Positions 47,201 through 60,695 are shown, counted from the first letter of the stretch. The stretch: 64,000 nucleotides of DNA from Hyaloscypha bicolor E (GCF_002865645.1 NW_020194684.1:2371241-2435240); one strand, 5' to 3'. Program-made: numbers and translations. The notes: generated by a model not told the origin, from the letters alone.

Positions 47201-49033
47201 AAAATTAATATATTAAGATATAGTAAAATACTTTAGCTAATAGGCTTATAGAGACCTAGAGACGGTTCTTTAAATCTTTTCATAATATAAATATCTTTAA
47301 TAAGAAGTCTTATTATAATCTAATTACTATTTAATTTATTTATATAAATACTTTTTACTAATAGATTAATAACTTCATTTTTCTTTATAATATTAGTCTA
47401 ATTTACCCTTAGTAAATAAGGGCTAATTACCTCTGGCCTAGAATTTCAGAAAAGCTATATAATTATTACTAGAGAATTTATTATTATAGTACTTCCCTAA
47501 TAGAAGTAACTAAGTAATTACTTTCTAAGCTTAAAAAGAAAATTATCGGATATAATTATATAATATATTAAATCCCCGAAATTAAAAAGCTTTATATAAC
47601 TTTCCTTAAAGATACTAGTATTATATATATTATAAATAAGCTTAAAGCAGGGCTAGATTAAGACTATATTAGGGTATATTAGTTCTTTTATTATATTCTC
47701 AAATTCTATAAAAAGAGAATTAGAAAGCTCTTATTTAATATTAAGCCTTTTTATAGGGAAAATAAGTAATTAGAGGCAGTTTAAAAGGCAAAATAGAAAC
47801 TAGAAAATATAATTATAGTAAATTAAGAACCAGGGAATATAAAAGAAAATAATCTTAATAGTAAGGTTTCTATAAATAATAAAGGATAATACGAGAATAA
47901 TTCAGGGAATTTAGAGAATAAAGAAATCTTAAATAACTTATTTAATAACTAATATTTGGGCTATAAAAGTTTATTTATACTAAGTTCCTTAAAAGTAATA
48001 TTATAGCTATATATAAAGATATAATTCCTTTAAATTAATATAAGAGATTATATAGTTATATAATTCTATAGAATTAGCTAGCTATAAAAATACCCTAAAA
48101 CCGGAAACTTATAAAGAATCTCAAGGACTTTAGGGTATCCGGACTATTACTAGTATCTAGTACTTTTTAGGGAAAAAATATAATATATTCTATAATAGAT
48201 AACCTATTATAGATTATTTAACTTTAAAGTTAAACGGGAAATCTAAGAGCTAGGCTTATAATTTAAGTCTTATTAAGGTTATTAAAGTCTTTACTAGCTA
48301 GTATTATAGATTTAATATAAATATTATAGGAATCCTATAGGTTCTATTCTAATTTATTTAGAAAGCATATATAGTATATTTTCTTATTTATTCCGATATT
48401 TATATATAATTCCTAAGAGCTAAACTATTATCTAAAAAAGAAGTAAAAAGGCTAAACTAATACTTTTAAAAACCAAGGCCTTAATAAGTCTATCTAAAAA
48501 AGCTTACTAATTCTTCTAAAAATAACCCAAGAAAAGTTTGAGTTTATTATATATTATAACTTATATAACTAGAAATAGGAACTATTTTAATAAGCTAAAA
48601 AGAGTTTCTTATATAGCTTATTTATATAACTAGAGATAGGAACTTGAGTTTATTATATGAAATTACTTATATATAGAAACTCCTATTATAAATTCCTTAT
48701 TTAGATTAATTAATTAAATCTATTTTTAATACTAAGTTTTTATTAAGGTAACTTCTTATTCTTAGAAACTTTAGATAAAATAGCTAATAAGTTTCTTAGC
48801 TATTAGCCAAGACTTATTAGCTAGAAAATCTATAAGTAATAAATAAAATTATAAAACAGAACTTCCCTAATTATAATACTATATGTTTTACTATAATATA
48901 AGATAATTAGATATAAAAGCCCTATTAAATATAATATATCTAGAGCTATAAGTAATATCTTATAAGATATAGGAAATCTTAGTACTTAACTAATATTATA
49001 GTTTAGCCTAAAGGCACTTATTATTCTTTATAT
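44220..49033. repeat. RIPped inverted-repeat arm (right copy, uninterrupted)
   Basis: The reverse complement of 1-3,893 plus 10,863-11,791. At about 45,126 it shows the empty site into which Gypsy A inserted in the left copy (…TCAAATATCTTATAGCC…). It carries the integrase-core transposase relic at 46,230-47,880 on the plus strand. It extends at least as far as 49,033, the counterpart of base 1. Confidence 0.8.
46230..47880 (+). pseudogene. RIPped integrase-core (rve/DDE) transposase relic, right copy
   Basis: The plus-strand frame with TAA/TAG read as Gln/Trp gives RRFTIKGPG-x-Y-x-SINRYNKL (46,869 onward; original probably GPGQYWSIDGYDKL), then YGFQIYSIINIYS (original DAYS), an LQTNKGQE block (original TDKG or DRG) and an IKIQQNTLANRL block (original RIE-x-WWN). 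These match a eukaryotic integrase-core transposase family found in fungi. Two catalytic Asp are now Asn and the Glu is Lys. It was a DDE recombinase; it is now dead. Confidence 0.6.
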
Positions 49034-50840
49034 CTAATTTAATAAAAATAAGAAATACTTATACTTTAACTCGAAAAATAATTAGAACTTTTATATAGAC
49101 TTAGGGCAGTAGTTTACTCTATAGAAAGAAAATAAACCAGAATTATCTATATTATATTAATCTTTAGAAAGAGTTATAGTAAATACTATAATTCCTAAAA
49201 TACTTTTAAGAAAGCTTCTTTAAACTAAAGTAGACTAGTTTATAATTCCGAAAGATTTATAAAAGTCTTATATATCCAAGAGTATAAGTATTTAAGATAA
49301 ATACTATTTAAGTTCTAACTTATAATAAAAGAAAAATAAAGTATATAAAACAAAATATATAAAGTAAAAGTAAAATAAAACACCCGGGTATTTAATAAAT
49401 AGAAAGCCTAACTATAAGTTATAAGAACTAGTACTAACTAGGTATATATATAGTAATATTAAAGAAGAGATAAGGTAAGAGAAATAAGGTAAGGGAAACT
49501 AAAAAATAAGTTAGTATATATTTTATAAAAGAAAATAAAGAAATATCTAAATAGCCTAAAAACAAGAAATATATATTAAAGAAGTTAAAATCAAAAAAAG
49601 AAAGGCTATTTTTTATAAGAATAAGTTAGTATATATTCTAAAACAAAAAATAGAGGTATTTAGTAATAGCCTAAAAACTTTTATAAGTATTAAAGAAAGA
49701 GAGAAGATATTAAAGAAGGAAAGAAGATATTAAAGTTCGGAGAAATCTAAATAGAAGTTAGCTTCTTTTTAGAAGTTTGAGAGAAAATACTTCTAAAAAA
49801 CCTAAAAATATAAAAGATATTAGAAAAAGGAAAAAGAAATCTAAAATTTAGCTTTCTAAAAAATAAGTAAATTAAAGACTTATAATATAGAAGTTCCGGA
49901 TAAAAGTAACCCGGAAGTAGTAGTCAGGTACTAGCTCTTGGTATTATTAGTAAAGGATTTAAAAAAGGAGGGATTTAAAGGAAAAGAAATTTAAAAGAAG
50001 AGGAATTAAAGAAAAAAGGGTTTAAAAAAAGAGAAATTAAAAGAGAAAAGGTTAAAAAAAGAGAAATTCAGAGAAAAAGAAAAAGGTTATAAATAGTTAG
50101 ATACTAGCTCTTAGTATTAATAGAGGTATTAGTAAAATAATAATAAGATACTAGCTTTTAGTATTAATAGTAAAGTCAAAAAAATATAGAAAAAAAATAA
50201 AGGTTTTAGAATAAAAATAAAATAGAATTATACTTTTATAAAAATAAAAAAAGATACTAGTATAAGATAATTATATTATTAAATTCTATATTTACTTTTA
50301 CTATTTATTAAGAATATATATCTTTTAGGGAAAAGTATTATTTAATATTTCTAGGAAATAATAATTTAATAATAATATTATTAAAAAAACTAAACCTAAG
50401 ATATTTAAATATACTAAAATAAGATAATTATTTTTATATTAAAAATTAAATTATAGTATTACTAGATATAGAGCTATTTTAGTTTATAAACTAGGCTATA
50501 TATAGAGATCCGAGAATATTAAAGCTTACTTAAATTACTTATAAAATAGCTATATAAATAGCTAGTAATATAATAAAGTAGTATTATACCTTACCTAATT
50601 AGGTTAATAATAAAGCCCTTTATTATAGTAAATATATAATATCTGTTTTTTGAGGTATTATATAGCTAAAGGAAAAATATATATAATTATATAATTCCTA
50701 AATTCTTGAAATTAACTAGAAATTAGTTAATTAGAAATAAATAAATATTACTTTTTATATTTCTAATTTAATTAATTACTAGAATAATAAGATTCTTAAT
50801 ATAACTAATTTAATAATACTAGGAAATCCAGATAGTTTCT
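49034..50840. other. RIPped purine-rich DNA with short imperfect repeats
   Basis: Between 49,440 and 50,230 the plus strand is strongly A/G-rich, with imperfect repeats around RAATTAAARRARAARGG (49,965-50,085). The phrase TACTAGCTCTTRGTATTA occurs three times with variation (49,930, 50,102, 50,152). It may be a former charged-tail coding region. No gene recognised. Confidence 0.35.
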
Positions 50841-51584
50841 TATTATTTATATGCTTTTTCCTTATCCTTAATAAACTATAAAAAGCTTTTATTAATATTA
50901 GACCTAGCTATTTCAAGAGATCCAGAGCCTTTACTCTAAGCTTCCTGAATTACTAGTACTACCGACCCCGAGCTTTTGCCCTAAATCTCTTATATAGTTA
51001 CCTAAAAGGCTTCCTATATAGTAAATATTAAGCTTTTACTCTTATCTTACTAAATAACTAGCTTACTAAGTCCCTCCTCATTTTGTGCTATATAATTAAG
51101 ACTCTATTAAAGAGCCTTTATTATAAGCCTTATCTCCTCTTATAAATCTATAATCTCTAAATTCTTTTTTATAAAACTATTAAGATACTTTAAACTTATA
51201 AATAATTATTCTCCCTTAATTACCTTACCTTAAGAATCTTTTAAAAGAAAAGAAAATATCTTTATATTTAGCTTTTTAAGATTTTTTATATGAATTTCGG
51301 TAAGACTTTATTTTTTAATTTCAAATTTCTCTCTTATAGCTTTTAAAAGCTATACTCTCTTATTAAGCCTATTTATATAGGTATTACTTTCTTTAATTAC
51401 TATATCCCTCTCTTTTTTAAAGCTCTATTTTCGTACCTCAAATTACTTCTTTTCTCTCTTAAGATTTACTAGCCCCTTTTTTAATATATACTAATACCTA
51501 TTAATATAACCTTTTATTATAGATTTCCTTAGCTACTTATATTATTTATTAAATACCTTATTAAAGGGCTCCTCGGAATTACTA
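50841..51584 (-). other. RIPped DNA with weak minus-strand coding character
   Basis: The minus-strand frame between 51,100 and 51,600 has mostly TAA/TAG stops and coiled-coil-like composition. It leads into a KPTLAT-type minisatellite. Family unknown. Confidence 0.3.
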
Positions 51585-51905
51585 GCTAGAGTAGGCTTAG
51601 TAGCTAAAGTAGGCTTATGGGCAAGAGTTTTAGTAGCTAGGGTAGGCTTAGTATTACGATACCGGGCTCTGGGCTTGGAAAGCAAAGTAGAGTGGCTCTT
51701 AATCCGAGAATTCTAAACTAAGGAAGGAAGCTCGTAAGTACAGGAGCTTTGGTATTCTAAATACTAGCCAGCCGTATGCGTCATCGCGATCACGTGACGC
51801 TAAATTTACCAGTAAAGCGGTAGAGCGTAATACTTAGTAGCTAGGGTAGGCTTACTAGCTAGGGTGGGCTTACTAGCTAAAATAGGCTTACTAGCTAGAG
51901 TTTAT
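51585..51905 (-). repeat. 18-bp minisatellite interrupted by a solo LTR
   Basis: Several copies of TAGCTAGGGTAGGCTTAC/G lie on both sides of the LTR at 51,652-51,832. On the minus strand the unit reads KPTLA(T/S). The repeat array was a single block before the LTR inserted. Confidence 0.75.
51652..51832 (+). mobile_element. Solo LTR, 181 bp, almost free of RIP
   Basis: The same length and sequence family as the three LTRs at 29-32.5 kb. It has far higher G+C (for example GCCGTATGCGTCATCGCGAT) and ends TATTACG..CGTAATA. It is flanked by the 5-bp duplication CTTAG (51,647-51,651 and 51,833-51,837). No internal region is left, so it is a recombination product or a late arrival. Confidence 0.88.
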
Positions 51906-53204
51906 AAAGACTTAGATTTCTTATAGTTCTTTTAATAAATAATACTAAGTTATTTACTAGTACTTTAATACTAATACTATTTCTCTTTAGATATATAATT
52001 ATTTCTAATTATATTACTATTAAAGTTATTAGTATTAGAGATTATTATTAAATTAATTATTAGTTCTTTATATAATTAATAATCCTATAGAGGCTATTTT
52101 TTTTTAACAGAAATAAGGAAGTAGAGTTTAGGCTCTTAATAATTCATACCAGGATATATCTTTTTTATATATTTAAGGAACTATTTAAAAGTATAATTTT
52201 CTCTAAATAAAACCGGGAAATCCGGAACTTTAAAATAAGTAACCCTACTAGTAAGGTAGTATATAGTTAGGCTTTAATTTTTAAGATCAAGTTTATAGTA
52301 TTTAGTTCTTCTAATACCTTTCTAGATATTAGACTCTAGAAAGTAATTAAGTATCTAGCTACTAAGCCTTATAAATATCTTATAAGAATTAAGAAAAAAT
52401 AGAAGTTTTAAAAGAATAATTTACTTAAATAGCTTCCCAGAGTAGCTAATATAGTAATAGATAATTATTAATAAGCCTATTAGTAAAGACTTATTAATAG
52501 AATTATAGCTATATTTACTAGTTAGCCCTTCTTTATTATATTTTCTCTTATTATTTTTCTTTACTTTTAACTCTTACTAACTATAAGCCTTAGTTAAAGT
52601 ACTTTCCTAAAGCCTTAATTTCTTCTTTTTCTTTCTAGTAAAGATAAGGTTATCTTTTTATATATTATAAAGAGTATTTCTAGTAATAGTTCTTTAGAAA
52701 CTTTCTCTTTTTTTTCTTATCTACTTCTTCTTTTCTTTCTTCTTTCTTTCTTTCTTATTCTTTTAGAACTTGGCCTAATAAATATACTAATTTCTAGTAC
52801 CTATCTTTTTAATACTATTATTATTATTATTTCTCTTATTATTCTTGGAAGGGCAAGAGGTAAAAGGCTTTGGCTTTAGCTTATAGGCCTTCTATAAATA
52901 CTTTTTTTCTAAGGTAAATTCGGTCGGGCTTAAGAAAGGAAAAATAGTATTATAGTAGTTATAAAAAGAACTAATACCTTTTTACTTTTAGTACTTTTTA
53001 TAATAGGCTATAATATTATAATATATAAAATCTTAGATAAGATAGTTCTAAAAAAATTAGATTAAAAATAGAAATAAAAGAAAATAAAAATAATAATCTA
53101 AGAAATAGGAATATAATAGAAAAACCCCTTTATATTAAAGAATTAGTAAAATTATCTATTTCTATTTTGGGTATAAATCTATACTAAGTTACCTTATAGT
53201 ATAT
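51906..53204. other. RIPped DNA, no gene recognised
   Basis: A+T-rich with CT-rich runs near 52,690-52,770 (TTTCTTCTTTCTTTC). No supported feature. Confidence 0.3.
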
Positions 53205-53450
53205 TTTTACTTATTATTACTAGTTTCAGATATATTTCTTACTAATTAATAATTCTATATATATTTTTATTTATTACTACTAGTTTTAGATATATTTCCT
53301 ACTAGCCGGCTATTCTAAATATATCCTTATTTAGTATTACTAGTTTCGAGTATATCTCTTATAAACTAGTAACTTTATATATCTTGACTTATTTTTACTA
53401 ATTTCAGATATACTTTCTATTAACTAGCTATTTCAAATATATTCTCTATA
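53205..53450. repeat. About 60-bp tandem repeat, four degenerate copies
   Basis: Units start near 53,212, 53,271, 53,331 and 53,391 with TTACTACTAGTTTYAGATATAT-like sequence. RIP-type differences separate the copies. Confidence 0.6.
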
Positions 53451-53715
53451 ACTAATTCTCTAATCTAATATAATTCCGTTCTTTTATATATATCTTATAT
53501 ATATAAAGCTAGTTATATATTAGTAAAAGTAAAGAGAAAAAGCAAAGGAATATTATAGGTAATAGTATAGAACTAGTATAATCTTATAAGAATAATTCAG
53601 AAATATTATAATTAATTATATTATAAATTATCTATATTTAAAAACATAATTTAATTATATATATATAAGTCTTATAATAAATAGTAATAAAGGAACTTAA
53701 ATTAGAAGTAATTAT

Positions 53716-54072
53716 ACTTACAGAATATGGTATTTTGGTTATAGGTAATTTTAGTAAAGTATATTATAGTATAGCAGGTTATACTTATTAAAAATTATGT
53801 TATTTTAGTAATTTTAAGGTTTAGGTTATATAATAAAGGCCATAGCCTTTTATATATAACTTGCGGAAATTATATAAGAAAGCTAGTTTTTCTATAAACT
53901 TAGAAAATAATCCTTTATAAGTATTTAATTAATTAAGCTTTTATATACTATATACTATTTATATTTTACTATTTATACTTTTAATTTATTATTTTACTAT
54001 TAAGTTATATTTTATACTCTAGTATACTTTATATAGGTTTTTGTCTTATTATAGTTTCCCTCTTATATATTT
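53716..54072 (+). repeat. RIPped copies of island repeats
   Basis: 53,716-53,760 (CAGAATATGGTATTTTGGTTATAGG) matches 11,653-11,713. 53,761-54,072 is the RIPped direct counterpart of the reverse complement of 22,447-22,753. The two pieces are adjacent here but far apart in the island. Confidence 0.8.
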
Positions 54073-54299
54073 TATAGTAAGTAATATAGGAAGGATAGAA
54101 ACTTTATAATTAAGGTAATATTCTTATAAAGTTCTAAGAAATATTTATAAGGCGGATTATTAGCTTAGTAAGTTAGGAGAAAAAAGAACTATTATAATAC
54201 CTTAAGCCTAAGGCCAAAATATTAAGGATATATAAGTATTAATCTTAATATTTTATATTAATTTCCGATATATTTAGTAATTTAAATATAGGTTAGCTA

Positions 54300-57200
54300 T
54301 AAGATATAATTACTAGTATAATATATAGAAGTAATAGAAATAAAGGCTAATTATAAAAGGAAAAGAAGTAGAGGAAATAGAATAAGAAATATTATACTAA
54401 GATAGTATAAGTTAGACCTTAGTTAGAATTAGACTTTAGTATTCGGAAATAAAGTTATATTATTAATTTATATATTATTTTTAGTTATAGTAAAAGCCGG
54501 AATTAAAATAGTTTTAATTTTAGTAATAAAGCTTATTTTTAAGTCCGAAAAAGATATCTAAAAGAGAAAATATTCTTAAATTTAAGTAAAATAGTAAACT
54601 AAAATTAGAAATAAGAATTAAAAAGAAATCAGAAATAAGAAATTATATAGATAAACTAGAGAAGCTTCTAGAGAAAGAAATAGATACTAAATAAAGAAAG
54701 AAAAGAGAATTTAGAAAAGTTAGAAAAATTAGTAAAATTATATTTATTATTTTTATTATTATTTTTAATAATATTAATAGATATATCTAGTTTAGTAAAA
54801 TTAAGAGAAAATACTATAGGTATTAAGCTAAAGAAATAGAAAAGAGAGTATAAGTAATAGAAATAAGACTAGAAAAGCGATTATCTTATTATTACTAATA
54901 CTAAAACTTAAATCTTAATTATATCTATTATTATTAACTAGTTTTTCCCTAATTCCGGTTCTTAAACTAAAGAATATATTTAAATAGGAAGTTAATTCTT
55001 TAAAAATCTTATTAGTAGAAGTTTCAGGTATAGAAACTCTATAATTAATTATAGAAGAAATTATTAAGATTAATATAGCTAAGAATAAATATATACTAGT
55101 ACTAGATTTAAACTTACTATTTATAGGAATTCCTAAAATACTATAGTTTTAGGGAAGTAATATCTCTATATTCTTAAAATAATATATAGATATATATAAG
55201 AACTATTATATTTCTAATAATACTAAAAGAAAGAGAATTATTTATTATATTTCTCTTATTTATAAGAATTAGATTAAGGCTATACCGGAATATTATACTA
55301 ATAATCCGGGAAATTACTAGGAAATTAAGTTCTTTAAGGCTTTACTAAAGGAATTCCGAGAATATAACTAGGAAATACTTAAAATTAGCTATAACTTTCT
55401 TAATTAAATTATTATATAAGCCTAGAATAGAGAAATCTTATTTAAGTCTTATATTAATATATTTAATAAAGTATTAAAGAAATTACTAAAGAAAAAAAAG
55501 ATAAATAAAATTACTTAATATCGAGAATTTATAAGGAAATTATTTATTCTAGTAAGAAATTATATTCTTAAAAATATAAACTTTAAGCCTATAAATATTT
55601 CTACTTATAAATATAATAAGATATATAAGAAGATAGTAATATTCTATTAATATAAAAAGAAGAAATATTATTTTAATATTACTAATAACTCAGATATATC
55701 TAAACTTAGATAAGAATATTTAGATATAATAATTCATAATATAGTTCTTAAACCAGAAGACAATTATTTCTTATTAGTTTCTTTTATTATATTTCCTAAA
55801 GCTATTATAGATATAAGTAAGAAAAGAATCTAGCCTATAATTAATTATATAAAATTTACTAAAAGTAATAAACCTAAGAGAAATAATATTAACTAGCTAA
55901 TAAAAAAACTAGAAAAACTATTTATTATTACTATAACTTAAAAGAACTTATAGAAATAACTTAATATAGCTATTATTATAATTCGGGAGAATATCTATAG
56001 CTTGCTTATATAGCCTAGCTAACTATAGTAAGTATAATAGTATTAATAGCCTAGTAAATATAATTTGAGTTTTCGGGAAAAATATACTAGAAATTATAAT
56101 AGAAGTTATAAAGAATATTATAGTAGCTATAGTAATTAAGCTAAAATAGGCAAAGAATCTAAATAATTATATTCTAGAGAAAGTTAGTCTTAAGTATAAT
56201 TAGAAAATATTATTTAAGTTAATATAGCCTATAATATAAACCCAGAACTAAAAGAACGAATTTACTATAAATACTATAATAGAAATAATAATAATAATAT
56301 TAATCTAGAATATATTTATATTTCTTAATTTTATTATTTACTAATAAAAGAACTTATAAATTATAAATATATTTACTAATTTAATAAAAGATAATATAAA
56401 GGGCTATTTAAGCCTAGATAAGAAAGTATTTCCTTTTTTCTTACTAGTAAGTACTAGTAGTTTAACTAAATTATTTCCCAAGTCCGAGAAAGAGAATTTA
56501 ACTATAACTTAAATATTTAACCCAAAAATATCTAGAGATTAATAGGAAATACCTAGTTTACTAGATAAGAAAAAGAAAAGGGAACTAGCTAACCGGGATC
56601 TATATATAAAAGCAAGTAAGTTATATCTAAGGAATCTAAATAGCCGCTTTGCCTTAGAGGAAATTATATTAGAATTACTAATATTTTAAGTTCTGGAATT
56701 AATAAATAGTACTAAGATTTAGCTATAAATAGTATTTCTATTAATATTATAATAGGTTTTTTATTAAGAAAAAAGAGAAAAAAAATAGAAATAGCTAAAG
56801 AGGTTTTCTAAAAATAAGCTAGAATAAAAAAGAAGCTATTTTATATAAGAAGCCAGAAGAATACTATTTTAAGAAGTAATAAATAAGGAAATAGCCTGGC
56901 TAAAAATATAAATATTAATATTTCCGGAAATAAATAAAATAAATTAGAAACCTAATATATTCTTAATTATAATAAGTATAGAATTTCTAAAGTTAATAAT
57001 ATTCTAATAAAACTACTAAAGAAAGTAATTATTCTATTTCTAAAGACTTAGAAAAGAATAAGAATACTTATTAATATTTTGAAAATACTAGATCTAGTTA
57101 CTATATTTTAGAATTAATAAATTAAGGATAATACTTCTTATCTTATTATCTTATAAATAAGAAATACTATTATATTAAGTATAATTAAATATACTAGGAG

Positions 57201-58500
57201 ATCTGTAAAACTAGTAGCTATAGCTTATATAATAAATAAAATATTTAAGAAATTAGAAATACTAGTTCAGGTATTTAATACTAATAGAATTATTTAATTT
57301 AAAGGTAATAGTATTAATATTCGAATATTACTAGCTTATAAATATATTATATGAGCTCTATATCTCTAATTCGTATTTCGAGGACCTTAAGGAAATATTA
57401 AATATAAAGAAATAATTAATACTTTCCCTAAAAAGATTTCTAGAAATATTAGTAAAATAATATATAATATTATAGATTATTAAATATCTATTATTACTAG
57501 AGTAGAATTTGGATTTATAGAAATAATAAAGTTTAGAGCTAAGGTTATAAATAGAATAGAATATAAAAATACATTTTTCCTAGTTAAAAAAGCTTTAAAG
57601 ATCCTATTTAGTTAATTATTTTTAGTAAAGATAAAAATAAATATTATATATAGAAATAATAGTTTATAAAATAGAAGATTTATTAATCCTAAAAATAACT
57701 AAAATACTTATATTATTATAATTATTTTATTTTTAAAGAATACTAGAAAATAGAAGAAAGTAATAGTTTAAGAATACTAAGCTCTTAGAATTAAGGAATT
57801 AAGTAATACGGAATAGAAAACTAAAAATAAAAAGGAAAAATAGAACCTAATATTATAACTGGTAGTAATATTAGGAAAAACGGAAAGATATTAGAATTTC
57901 CTATAGATTCTTTTATTTTAGGTTTAGAAATTCAGGAAATTAATAATATTTTTAGAGAAACTAAAATAGAAAAGGCTCTAATTAGAGTATTATTAAAAGT
58001 AATTCCGGAATTAATAGAAAAAGAAATAAAAAAGATATTAAGTAAAGATATTTCTAAAAAAAAAAAAAATAGTATTTTCTAATAATAAAGAAATATATTT
58101 CTAAAGCTAAGGAATATTAAACTTAAGACTAGAAAAAATTCTGGAATATATAAGAGCTTAAAAAAGATATATTAAAATACCGGATAAAAAGATACTTTTT
58201 ATATTTAACTAGAAAGAAACTAAATAGAAAGGTTATAAATTCCGGAAATTAGATAAAAAGAATATTAGAGAAAATAGCTATAGCTCTTAAAAAAAAAGAA
58301 TAATAATTATAGTTTATTCCTAGTTATAGGAATATATAAAATAAAAGATAAGAAGATTTAACTAGTAAATACTAATAATAGAACTAGAGAAGGCTCTAGT
58401 AAATATCCGAACTAGTTTAAAAGATTTAAAGCTAGAGAATACTTATAAGAATATACTAGGAAATATAAGAACTATTTTTTACTAAGGATATTAGCTATTT
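54300..58500 (+). pseudogene. RIPped retroelement-like coding relic
   Basis: Long plus-strand frames broken only by TAA/TAG run through this block. The stretch at 54,960-55,700 resembles a Gag (AIPEYYTNNPGNYQEIKFFKALLKEFREYN, then IFNKVLKKLL), and later parts are Lys/Ile rich. I find no clear RT motif and no LTR pair, so the class is only suggested. Confidence 0.35.
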
Positions 58501-58710
58501 TAAGAGGTTTATAACTATTGGTTTACTAGAAACATATAGTACTATTATATAGGTATAGAAGTACTATTTATATAAGGTTAGTAAAGTTATTATTATTTAG
58601 AAGTAGGGATTATAGTATTATAGTATTAATATATAATCCCTAAATCTACTAAGCCTAAAGAAATCTAGTTTACTAGTCGAGTTACTAATAGAATACGAGG
58701 TTATATAACT

Positions 58711-58775
58711 ATATCCTATATCTTATATCCTATTACTTATATCTTATTACCTATATCCCGTATCCCGTATCCTGT
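58711..58775 (+). repeat. Short tandem repeat TATCCCG/TATCYTA
   Basis: A run of 7-8 bp units (TATCCTA, TATCTTA, TATCCCG twice, TATCCTG). Its position between two RIPped elements has no obvious role. Confidence 0.6.
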
Positions 58776-58932
58776 AACTATATATATAACTTCTAAAGAA
58801 ATAGCTATACTAATACTAGAAACTCTCTAAAAAACGCGAAAAAATAGTATCTCTCTCTAATTATATATAAATTCCCTAATCCGGCCTAGTATTAGATTTT
58901 CCTAAATACTTTATATATCTATATTACTTCTA

Positions 58933-58975
58933 AGGTTTTGGTTATATACTAAAGGCTATAGCCTTTTATATATAA
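58933..58975 (+). repeat. Third copy of the AAGGC..GCCTT palindrome segment
   Basis: GGTTTTGGTTATATACTAAAGGCTATAGCCTTTTATATATAACTT corresponds to the palindromic part of 22,655-22,690 and 53,826-53,866, RIPped. Only the palindrome region is shared clearly. Confidence 0.6.
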
Positions 58976-59169
58976 CTTCTTCTTTTATAATATCCTCCTA
59001 TCCTATATATCTATTTCCTGTTCTATTTATATTTAATCTATTTCTCTATATCTAATTATATAGTATTCGTATTAATTAGGTACTTGAGAGTATTTATTAG
59101 CTTCGATTTCGTTATAGAATCGGCAGGATTTAATTCTTTCTTAATCTATTTAACTTCTATAATCTCTTA

Positions 59170-59355
59170 TTATTTATATATCTGGTAAAGATATATTATA
59201 TTAATTATTAGATACTTTTCTCGAGTGGTTCCTAATTTAATAAGATATTTATATAATAACTTCGAATTTATATAGACTACTAGTAATAGTTCTATTTCTA
59301 GTATTCTATTAATTATAGATTTGACTAAAGCGCCTATATTAAAGCTATAAGCCAT
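59170..59355 (-). pseudogene. Copia RNase H relic
   Basis: LLVVYINSKLLYKYLIKLG and TTREKYLI correspond to the fungal Copia RNase H sequence VVYTDSKSLYDCLVKLGTTQEKRLM. The catalytic Asp is now Asn (GAT to AAT). It happens to remain open for 61 codons but is a fragment. Confidence 0.75.
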
Positions 59356-60571
59356 ATTATAGAGTTCTAAAGCTAGAATATTTCTAGTAACTCTTTTGTA
59401 TTTAGTAGAGAACTAGTAGATAATATTAGTATATCTAGTTCTATTTATTAGAACTAGAATATATCTGATTTGGGAAAAGAGATCTCTATTATTTGCAAAT
59501 GAAATATCTATAAAAATAATTAAATATAAGAACTTCTTTACTAGCTTTATAAATCTTAGTCCTCTAGTAGTATTCTCAATTTACTATTAAATATACTTAT
59601 TAAATGCCTTTATATTAGTTTCCGAGAGTTTAATAGCTTAAGTAGTAATTAATAAATTATATAAAGCTTCTGGTTAATAGACTAATATAATATATACTCC
59701 TCTAATATATTAGGTAATATATTAGTCCTTAATAAAGAGATCTTAATAAATAGTATCCCTACTACTTATAGTAGTAGTATTCTTTATAGAAATAGTTCGG
59801 AGGTTTTTATACTAGTATTCTTATATAAGGATAATTCTAATAGTATTTATATAAATAATACTTCTATTAAACTTGAGATTATAGTTAATAGTAAGGCATT
59901 TATATTTCTTAGCCAAGAACTTAGCCTTTTAGAGCTTTAGTTACTCTATTTTTACAAAATTATTATTTCTAATAAATAGGGTATTATTAGTTTAAAGGCT
60001 AATAATTCCGAAGGATTACTTATTATAGAAGAGGCAAGGGTTATAAGTTAACTATTCTATAGAAAGCTCATTAATATAGTAGGAATAGTAAGTCTTAAAC
60101 TAGTAGTTCCTAGCTTCCGGTATACTATATAGTAGTTTTATAATCTTTAGAACCGAATTATTATTTAGATTTAGTTCTTTAGTAAGCTTATAAGGTGAGT
60201 TAATATAAAAATTATAGTTAAGTAAGGTTATTAATTGGATATAAGCTTATAAGATATTATATAAATATAGCTCTATAATATCTATTATTATAGTAGTAAT
60301 ACTAAGGATAATTCTCTGGCTAATATATTAAATAGTAGGCGATTATATTAATACTATATGTTTTTTACTATTATTATAAGCCTGGATAATTAGTCTCGAT
60401 TTCTTAAACTCTCTTTCTATACTTTTATTCTTGATCTTATTAATAAACCGGAAGTTGAAAATATATACTTCCTTTAGTATCTGAGATCTGGGAATAACCT
60501 CAAATATACCCTTTTCTAGGAGGCTAGTAATTTCAACTTAATAGGAGTTCTTATACAGGTTATTATCTTAT

Positions 60572-60695
60572 AGGAATACCGTAATATCCGGATTCTTATA
60601 AGGGTATCCTCTGCTATACTTTAGTAGAATAGCAGGAATACCGTAATATCCGGATTCTTATAAGAGTATCCTCTGCTATACTTTAGTAGAATAGC
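60572..60695. repeat. 62-bp tandem duplication inside the Copia relic
   Basis: Two adjacent 62-bp copies starting AGGAATACCGTAATATCCGG differ at one base (AAGGGTATC versus AAGAGTATC). 62 is not a multiple of three, so the frame was already useless or was broken by the duplication. Confidence 0.9.

Noticed and set aside
44220..49033. Arms considered as a DUF3435 tyrosine-recombinase captain
   Set aside because: The recognisable motifs (GPG..SIDGYDKL, DAYS, RIE..WWN) are of the integrase-core DDE type, not a tyrosine recombinase.
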